Assembly: GCA_905116865.2 (NCBI GenBank)
Contig: CAJHNH020001585.1
Span: forward strand, 1-64,000
Direction of reading: 5' to 3'
DNA: 64,000 bases
DNA from: Candidula unifasciata
Lineage: Eukaryota > Mollusca > Gastropoda > Stylommatophora > Geomitridae
In this document: piece by piece, positions 55,738 through 64,000 of the stretch
Numbering within the stretch: the stretch's first letter is position 1
Layout: every line of letters begins with the position of its first letter
The notes under the pieces: generated by a model
What the model was told of the DNA's origin: nothing
The model's database searches: none
What the model saw: the letters and a program-made list of their open reading frames with translations, nothing else
Translations under genes and position numbers: made by a program

Positions 55738-55985
55738 ACCAGCTTTAAAGAGAAAGCTAGGATAAGACTATGTCTGGATTATATTGACAGGCAAAGAATG
55801 AAATGGTTCAGCCATCTGGTGAGAATGTGGCCTGAGCAGACTGCAAATTAGACTTTTTACAGTAGAACATCTGAGAGGAAGACCAAGTAGGCCAAATGGT
55901 GTCGATGAAACCTGCAAAAGTTGAACAAATCCATCACTCAAGCTGCACGAGAAGAGTGAGACAAATATAGAAAACCACAACACTG
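55738..55985 (+). mobile_element. Family P remnant, 3' half of the copy split by Q
   Basis: Plus strand reads LCLDYI and RQRMKWFSHLVRMWPEQTAN, matching family P LDYIQ.QVKWFAHLERM. Together with 51685-52520 it restores the family order with one GGTAAGAAT when Q is removed. 55990-56370 shows no recognised gene. Confidence 0.75.
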
Positions 55986-56379
55986 GGCTACAACCTGGTA
56001 ACAGTGAGACTACAAAAGAAGTCCTATCATGTTACATCTGAATGTAGTGTCAGAAAGCTTACTTACCACTGAAAGGATGAGTTTAATTTTGTGTTGATGT
56101 ACGTATCTGTTCATCTGTAGGTGACTGTTCCGCTTCTTCAATCAGATAACATGAAACTTCTTTCTGTATTAGCCCTGTAAATGCAGCCAGTTACTGGCGC
56201 TACGGTTACAATACACTCTACAGTTTCACTTTTATCCAACACACAGTCTCTCTTATCTTGTTGCCCTTTGTGTTTTCACTCTATCATACATCCATCAAGG
56301 TGAGGAGTGGATACTAGCGTCTAAAGCGCCCAATCTCACATTCTCTTGTGTCGTGACGCTCGATAGGCATTGTCGGGAG

Positions 56380-57080
56380 CAGAATCCAGCTGCTGTCAAT
56401 GCAGCGGTATGCGCGCTTATCGGTGACAAGTCAGATGTGACAGATGTGGTGATTCACAGACGGGTCGGTTATACGAGGACATAAGAGTGCATGGGCATTT
56501 ACAGCTCTCTCTTCAGGCAGAAGAGTTCAAGAAGCCAGTGGTGCCTTCTCCCTGACCACCAGCAGCAGCCTGACGAGTAATGGCGGTGACACAAGCTTGT
56601 GGCTGGGATCACAAGACTATTCCTGCAAGTGTGTGTGTGTGATAAGTGATTTTTTTGAGTATGATCTGGCGGGTCGAGGCAGGCTGGTTACGCAGACAGT
56701 GGCTTGAGTCGTTCCAAAATTCTCCTGTGTGTGCAGTTACTTAAATATTCGTCCCAGGGGATGCAGGCGTTGTTGGTAACGAGAGGGCTGATAGACTGGC
56801 TGGTGCTACATTAATTGAAGATGGCCGGCCCATGAATCACGCAGACATTATCATTGCCCTTAGAGAGATAGGACATTCTGAGGATTTTGGAAGCAACGTG
56901 TCACTTCTAAGAATATGTGAATTAGAAGTAAAGATGGGCACAGCCAAGCATGAGGAGCACACTGGACTCACACGAAGTTAACCAACATAGGACTGGTAGT
57001 GTTAACCCCACGTCGCTGATGAATATGTTGAGAGGGGAATCTGAGCGCCTATGGATGTGTCCGAGGGCTGTGAAGATAAT
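56380..57080 (+). mobile_element. RNase H-bearing LINE fragment, family B copy 2
   Basis: Plus strand reads DAGVVGNERADRLAGATLIE, HADIIIALREIGHSEDFGSN and LRICELEVKMGTAKHEEHTG, ending in a GESERLWMCP-like segment. Upstream (56380-56740) is a decayed first half of RNase H. It is homologous to the nested copy at 33685-34192 over its whole length. Stops present. This copy reaches further 5'. Confidence 0.8.
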
Positions 57081-57096
57081 CTAACTTATAACTCAC

Positions 57097-57715
57097 TTAC
57101 ACACTCACTACTATATGTTGCTTCTGCAGCCACACTCTAGTGTCTTCAAGTGCGCCTTTTTTAGGGGCTGATTGAATAACACAGTGAACCACACAGAAAA
57201 CATTCCGGAGTACCTTCATATGCTTTCCTCTTTCCCCTTCGTTCCCTCGTACATTTCTCGAGATATTCCTTATACCTGAGGTTATCATCGTGCGGCTGTG
57301 GTTATCCAGTTTTTTTTTTTTCACAATAGAGACAAGTTATGTTTTGTCCTCCCGAAGGACCTCTCACTCTTGTAATCACTGGAATACTTCTGGGGTAAGT
57401 CATGATGATAATGTTTTCTCCTGTAGAAATGTTGCACTTCTGCACTATAGTTGATCTCTGGCAGCTTGGTGAAATTAAATACGTTTCTGTGGGCGTTAAA
57501 ATAAGATTTCCCAGAAACATCCATTTCAAAAACGTTGCCATGCTAACAGGCACGCTAGACACCACGTTGTCTCTAATTAACGAATCTTTTAATTCCTCAA
57601 AGAGCTTTCCTACTTTTGTGGATTTAATCAATTTATCAAAAGTGGAACAGAATAGTACGGACAAAAACTGCCTTTTAAAAATTGAATAACATTGTGTGCA
57701 ATAAATCCATGTCAT
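57097..57715 (-). other. Unidentified open frames on minus strand
   Basis: Frame 57715-57302 (137 codons) includes FDKLIKSTKVGKLFEELKDS and NVVSSVPVSMATFLKWMFLG, and continues across an A run into 57324-57097. I recognise no domain. The A run at 57308-57320 separates the two frames and could be an indel site. It may be a decayed transposon ORF or a retrocopy. Confidence 0.3.
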
Positions 57716-57734
57716 TGAAGGTTAAGCAAAGAAT

Positions 57735-58120
57735 TCTCGCTTGCTATATTTAGCCACGCCTAACATACGACTGTGGAACATGGACAATTTATAAACAAGC
57801 AGAGCAATATCTTGAGGCCTCGGGGATGTGGTTTTGCGGAAGAATTAGAATTCCTTGGACAGTCAAGAAGAGCAACCCAAATGTTTTGAAAAAACAGTAC
57901 AATTTGAAATGAAATACTTAATACAAAAAAAAAAAAAAAAAACGTATCAACGAAAAATTTTAGGCCAAGAGAAATATCGGTGCAAGTCAAACTTTACGGG
58001 TCGCTGAGTGAATTACGCAAGACAATGAGAAGTTCATACGAGAGACAACGTTGCAGACATAGATAATCTATTTCAAGCGAACCAAAGAAGAAGATATGAA
58101 ATACAAAGTCGCATTTCCTT
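57735..58120 (+). mobile_element. BovB/RTE-like C-terminal remnant, copy 3
   Basis: Plus strand reads LTYDCGTWTIYKQAEQYLEA, then MWFCGRIRIPWTVKKSN, matching the RTE YGC.TWT......ASE.W..R.L.IPW..K.SN series. An A18 run at 57927-57944 interrupts it. Non-functional. Confidence 0.65.
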
Positions 58121-58149
58121 CATTACCGCTGTTCCGTATTTGAAGACGA

Positions 58150-58376
58150 TCGCGTTATCTGGTGTAGTATGTTATCTGGTGCTGTACATAGCGTTATCTG
58201 GTGCTGTACATAGCGTTATCTGGTGCTGTACATAGCGTTATCTGGTGTTGTACATAGCGTTATCTGGTGTTGTAAATAGCGTTATCTGGTGTTGTACATA
58301 GCGTTATCTGATGTTGTACATAGCGTTATCTGGTTATCTGGTGTTGTACATAGCGTTATCTGGTGTTGTACATAGG
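58150..58376. repeat. 22-bp minisatellite, about 10 copies
   Basis: Unit 'gcgttatctggtgctgtaca' plus 'ta' (gtgctg or gtgttg variants), with one short partial copy near 58332. Confidence 0.95.
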
Positions 58377-58502
58377 CATGGGAATTACAGACCATGACGA
58401 AGACGAGTGTAACCAGCAAAATCCACTGGTGTTCAGAAATAACTTCCCATAGTTACGCATGAGATTTCAGGTTGACCCCGCCATTCTTGGACCGTGATTT
58501 GT

Positions 58503-59632
58503 GACCAGCGACAGGGCTGATCATGCACCTGCGGGAGGACAGGGCTGATCATGCACCTGCGGGAGGACAGGGCTGATCATGCACCTGCGGGAGGACAGGG
58601 CTGATCATGCACCTGCGGGAGGACATGGCTGATCATGCACCTGCGGGAGGCCAGGGCTGATGATGCACCTGTGGGAGGACAGGGCTGATCATGCACCTGC
58701 GGGAGGACAGGGCTGATCATGCACCTGCGGGAGGACAGGGCTGATCATGCACCTGCGGGAGGACAGGGCTGATCATGCACCTGCGGGAGGACAGGGCTGA
58801 TCATGCACCTGCGGGAGGACAGGGCTGATCATGCACCTGCGGGAGGACAGGGCTGATGATGCACCTGCGGGAGGACAGGGCTGATGATGCACCTGCGGGA
58901 GGACAGGGCTGATCATGCACCTGCGGGAGGACAGGGCTGATGATGCACCTGCGGGAGAACAGGGCTGAGCATGCACCTGCGGAGGACAGGGTGGATCATG
59001 CACCTGCGGGAGGACAGGGCTGATCATGCACCTGCGGGAGGCCAGGGCTGATGATGCACCTGCGGGAGAACAGGGCTGATGATGCACCTGCAGGAGAACA
59101 GGGCTGATGATGCACCTGCGGGAGGACAGGGCTGATCATGCACCTGCGGGAGGCCAGGGCTGATGATGCACCTGCGGGAGGACAGGGCTGATCATGCACC
59201 TGCGGGAGGCCAGGGCTGATCATGCACCTGCGGGAGGACAGGGCTGATCATGCACCTGCGGGAGGACAGGGCTGATCATGCACCTGCGGGAGGACAGGGC
59301 TGATCATGCACCTGCGGGAGGACAGGGCTGATCATGCACCTGCGGGAGGACAGGGCTGATCATGCACCTGCGGGAGGACAGGGCTGATCATGCACCTGCG
59401 GGAGGACAGGGCTGATGATGCACCTGCGGGAGGACAGGGCTGATCATGCACCTGCGGGAGGACAGGGCTGATCATGCACCTGCGGGAGAACAGGGCTGAT
59501 CATGCACCTGCGGGAGGACAGGGCTGATCATGCACCTGCGGGAGAACAGGGCTGATCATGCACCTGCGGGAGAACAGGGCTGATCATGCACCTGCGGGAG
59601 GACAGGGCTGACCATGCACCTGCGGGAGAAGT
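58503..59632. repeat. 28-bp minisatellite, about 40 copies
   Basis: Unit 'ggacagggctgatcatgcac' plus 'ctgcggga'. Variable positions are TGATCA/TGATGA and ggac/gaac/ggcc. Long pseudo-frames on the minus strand (Cys/Pro/Ser-rich) come from the repeat: with a unit of 28, not a multiple of three, all three frames are traversed. Confidence 0.98.
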
Positions 59633-60126
59633 TTCACAGGCAACCATGTGAAGCAGGGTCTCACTAATGCGACTGGTTTTTATAAGGAGTAGAAAATTAT
59701 AGGGAAGAGAAAAAGTTGGTAAGAAACAACAATTAGTTTATGTTAGCTTTACAAAATCGATCACAATAAACAAACAAAGGACGTTGCGGCGATTAGCCTT
59801 CATCAGCACATAAAGGACAACACAGTACACATACACAAATAGGCTCTAACTATGAAGTGACTACATAGGACTCTAATGTATAGAATAAACGATACTCATC
59901 TAGTGTCCCTGGCGAAAAAACTTCTTTCAATGAAACGACGGTCAGCCTATATACCTCCAACGCGCAGGTAGGGGCAAAAAAAGGGACGGGTTGGACGCCA
60001 ACAGCGTACACTGAGTGTCTAAGGAGGGAGGGGTTGGCCTATAGGGCGTAACCGGGGTTGGGTTGTGGGGATGACCTTAATCCATCCGCATGGAATAAAA
60101 GTGGTGCCTGTGCTTGCAAACAAATA
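59633..60126. other. Spacer between satellites, no gene recognised
   Basis: Unique-looking sequence; includes 'caaaggacgttgcggcgatt' and 'agccttcatcagcac', wording seen near the ends of some marine-invertebrate retroelements, but not enough for a call. Confidence 0.35.
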
Positions 60127-61149
<1,023 letters not shown>

Positions 61150-61164
61150 GCTTCTCTCTTACTG

Positions 61165-61740
61165 TCAGCTATCAAATAGAGACAGTAAGGATGCTTGTTA
61201 TACAAAAGTAATCAGTCGAGCCCGAGAATAAGACTGGTAACATCCAGAGTGTAAGGGAGCGATGAAGGGATAGATGGGAAAACAGTATGTGTGGATGATG
61301 GTGTGGATAGGCGAGTGTGTCCTGGATAGATGGGTGGGTAGATGAAAGGATGGAATGATGGATGACTGTATTAGTGGATGAATGGAATGGTAGATGGATG
61401 GATGGGTGGGTAGATGAATGGATGGAATGATGGATGACTGTATTAGTGGATGAATGGAATCGTAGATGGATGGATGGATCGACCAAATATGAGATGAGGT
61501 AAAAACATGAGTCTAGTAACACGCTATCAAATAGAGACAGTAAGGGTGATTTTTATACAAAGTGTTGGTCGAGCCCAAGTGTAAGGCTGGTAACAGCCAG
61601 AATGGAAGGAAGCGGTGAAAAATAGCATTGAGTGGATGGTGAGATAAATGGTGTGGGTAGATGAATGGGCGGGACGATGGTTACGTTCGTAGGTAGATGC
61701 AATGGTAGATGGATGGATGGATCTGCCTATATGTATGCTG
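61165..61740. repeat. Two-copy direct duplication, period about 350 bp, with (GGAT)n
   Basis: 'ctatcaaatagagacagtaa' followed by 'tcgagccc' and 'ggtaaca.ccag' occurs at 61170-61260 and 61527-61620 with about 80 percent agreement by eye, each followed by GATGGATG-type simple repeat. Two sub-copies of a roughly 105-bp unit lie at 61330-61470. Confidence 0.7.
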
Positions 61741-61849
61741 ATATATTAAAACAGGTTTGTTGCTTTGTTTTAGTATCCAGAAGCCATGAGTTGTTAATCC
61801 TTAGGCCCGGTATTACGGATATCGCAACCCTTCGGCCTTGATTCCATTT

Positions 61850-61985
61850 TAAATACCGTAAAACTAGGAGAAATGTGGCTTTTATGCCCACCCCCAGAAG
61901 TGAACCCGGACCACAAGGAGTTCGTCACCCGCTCACCGCGCAATCCGGTTTAGCCAACTACGCTAGAGAGCCGGGGATTTAAACA
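61850..61985 (-). mobile_element. tRNA-derived SINE-like element
   Basis: Reverse complement begins 'ggctctctagcgtagttggc' (A box TAGCGTAGTTGG), with 'gggttcacttc' (B box) about 55 bases later, then a 'ggtgggcataaaagccac' body. Distinct in sequence from the SINE at 20236-20460. Confidence 0.55.
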
Positions 61986-62035
61986 GGTCCAATTTGTTAA
62001 TGCGACTGGTTGCTGAGACGTGGCCTTCGCTGTTC

Positions 62036-63258
62036 TACTTCCTCTTCCTCTCCTTCACTCACTTCAACGTTTAATTCTACGCCAGAGTCTTAATCCTTCT
62101 CATTCACTCACTTCAACGTTTAATTCTACGCCAGAGTCTTCTTCTTCTCCTTCACTCACTTCAACGTTTAATTCTACGCCAGAGTCTTCTCCTTCTCATT
62201 CACTCACTTCAACGTTTAATTCTACGCCAGAGTCTTCTTCTTCTCCTTCACTCACTTCAACGTTTAATTCTACGCCAGAGTCTTCTTCTCCTTCACTCAC
62301 TTCAACGTTTAATTCTACGCCAGTCTTCTCCTTCTCATTCACTCACTTCAACGTTTAATTCTACGCCAGAGTCTTCTTCTTCTCCTTCACTCACTTCAAC
62401 GTTTAATTATACGCCAGAGTCTTCTCATTCACCCACTTCAACGTTTAATTCTACACTAGAGTCTTCTTCTTCTCATTCACTCACTTCAACGTTTAATTCT
62501 ACGCCAGAGTCTTCTTCTTCTCATTCACTCACTTAAACGTTTAATTCTACGCCAGAGTCTTCTTCTTCTCCTTCACTCACTTCAACGTTTAATTCTACGC
62601 CAGAGTCTTCTTCTTCTCATTCACTCACTTCAATGTTTAATTCTACGCCAGAGTCTTCTTCTCCTTCTCATTCACTCACTTCAACGTTTAATTCTACGCC
62701 AGAGTCTTCTTCTTCTCATTCACCCACTTCAATGTTTAATTCTACGCCAGAGTCTTCTTCTCCTTCTCATTCACCCACTTCAACGTTTAATTCTACGCCA
62801 GAGTCTTCTTCTTCTCATTCACCCACTTCAACGTTTAATTCTACGCCAGAGTCTTCTTCTTCTTCTCCTTCACTCACTTCAACGTTTAATTCTACGCCAG
62901 AGTCTTCTTCTTCTCATTCACTCACTTCAATGTTTAATTCTACGCCAGAGTCTTCTTCTTCTCATTCACTCACTTCAACGTTTAATTCTACGCCAGAGTC
63001 TTCTTCTTCTCCTTCACTCACTTCAACGTTTAATTCTACGCCAGAGTCTTCTTCTTCTCATTCACTCACTTCAATGTTTAATTCTACGCCAGAGTCTTCT
63101 TCTTCTCATTCACCCACTTCAATGTTTAATTCTACGCCAGAGTCTTCTTCTTCTCATTCACTCACTTCAACGTTTCATTCTACGCCAGAGTCTTCTTCTT
63201 CTCATTCACTCACTTCAACGTTTAATTGTACGCCAGAGTCTTCTTCTTCTCCTTCACC
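62036..63258. repeat. About 48-bp minisatellite, Ser/Thr-rich on plus strand, about 26 copies
   Basis: Unit 'cactcacttcaacgtttaat' plus 'tctacgccagagtcttcttcttctcctt'. Unit lengths vary mostly in steps of three through the TCT/TTC microsatellite. The plus frame encodes a STFNSTPESSSS-type repeat with an N-S-T glycosylation sequon, superficially mucin-like. It is broken by a 2-base deletion near 62320, a TAA near 62535, and a lack of conserved flanking exons. I treat it as noncoding repeat. Confidence 0.92.
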
Positions 63259-63330
63259 CTGCTGGCTGTTGCACTATCACCTCCAAATTTACATTCCTTC
63301 TTCTTCTCTCTCGTCCCTGATCACCATTAT

Positions 63331-63470
63331 CATATCATACAAACCACCACTATCATATCATACAAACCACCACTATCATATCATACAAACCACCACTATC
63401 ATATCATACAAACCACCACTATCATATCATACAAACCACCACTATCATATCATACAAACCACCACTATCA
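63331..63470. repeat. 23-bp minisatellite, six copies
   Basis: Unit 'atcatatcatacaaaccacc' plus 'act', near-perfect. Confidence 0.97.
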
Positions 63471-63499
63471 CACGCCCGACTATCCCTCACCGGCGTGTC

Positions 63500-64000
63500 A
63501 GGTTTTTGTTTTGTTTTGTATAGTCTGAGTGTTGAATATTTCTGGTCGTGTAATGTTTTTGTGGGTGACGACAGTGGGTATCTGATAATCGCCGCGGATT
63601 TTAAGTAGGACATGAATTTATTTCAGATGTTCCAGTTGGCGGGCGACAAGGAGGATACCGTTGCTTTTCTTGAGCAATACAGCGTTTTTAGGACGTAGAA
63701 TGAACCTTCTTGTAGAACCAAGACTGAGGCTGTGAGGTACGGGCAGGGGGTTTGGGGTTAGTGCCAGTTGTAGACGTTATGCGGTTGTTAAACCGCTGAC
63801 ATCCTTCAATACAGAGCACGCGTGATCGCAGCCGTGAATGGAACCTGACACCCCTGTGAGAGAAAGTGGCGCGTGTGAAAGGTAAAAAGCATCAATGAAC
63901 GGCCAATCACGTTGTCCCAATGTGAAAAGTTATAGACATACTGGGTGGTCAGTAGGACCAGATTTAGACTCGGCAATGTAAACATTAGTAAAGGACCCTT
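63500..64000. other. Window end, nothing recognised
   Basis: No repeat, domain or RNA that I can support in the last 500 bases. Confidence 0.5.

Noticed and set aside
53993..55765. Plus-strand frames in the 52.5-55.8 kb region (for example 54337-54759)
   Set aside because: Antisense shadows of the family Q endonuclease and reverse transcriptase, which show clear conserved motifs on the minus strand.
58773..59223. Cys/Pro-rich repeat protein on minus strand
   Set aside because: Artefact of the 28-bp minisatellite; all frames give similar products.

Overview
This is a eukaryotic, intron-bearing, repeat-dominated window. One recognisable host gene runs left to right: the 3' half of a FAM120A-type gene (constitutive coactivator of PPAR-gamma-like protein). 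It has exons between 6.43 and 36.26 kb, GT-AG introns, compatible phases and an RG-rich C-terminal half. The N-terminal (FEN1/XPG-like) exons must lie upstream of base 1. The animal-specific gene family, long introns, RTE-type retrotransposons and tRNA-derived SINEs point to a metazoan. An invertebrate, probably a mollusc or another lophotrochozoan, fits best, but that is an inference.

Layout: 0-5 kb is degenerate minisatellite, homopolymer-inflated sequence, a very CT-rich tract and a 24-bp minisatellite. 5-36 kb holds the gene; its introns are filled with retroelement remnants, minisatellites, a foldback element and SINEs. 36-47 kb is the 3' flank, with a mariner-like pseudogene and large 29-bp and 47-bp minisatellites. 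47-57 kb is a graveyard of non-LTR elements with nested insertions. 58-63.5 kb is nearly all tandem repeat (22-bp and 28-bp minisatellites, 1 kb of GACA/GATA, a 48-bp Ser/Thr-rich repeat). The final 0.5 kb shows nothing recognisable.

Mobile elements: one abundant RTE-type family (called family P here, palm motif FADDQ) has at least six fragments. Three of its copies have been split by later insertions with readable boundaries: a nearly complete RTE-type element (family Q, 9-bp target duplication), a 5'-truncated RNase H-bearing LINE (12-bp duplication) and a 730-bp piggyBac-like MITE (TTAA on both sides). Two BovB-like copies are present, one carrying an eight-fold 54-bp amplification of its own reverse transcriptase motif. 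RNase H and 3'-end fragments of two further LINE families recur.

The strongest anomaly is at 14.05-15.65 kb. One coding exon of the FAM120A-like gene is present twice, the second time finely interleaved with an unrelated 70-bp repeat. This looks more like a consensus or assembly chimera than biology, and it breaks the gene model. I see no CRISPR array, operon or defence system, and no convincing new multi-gene system. The noteworthy content is repeat biology and assembly structure.
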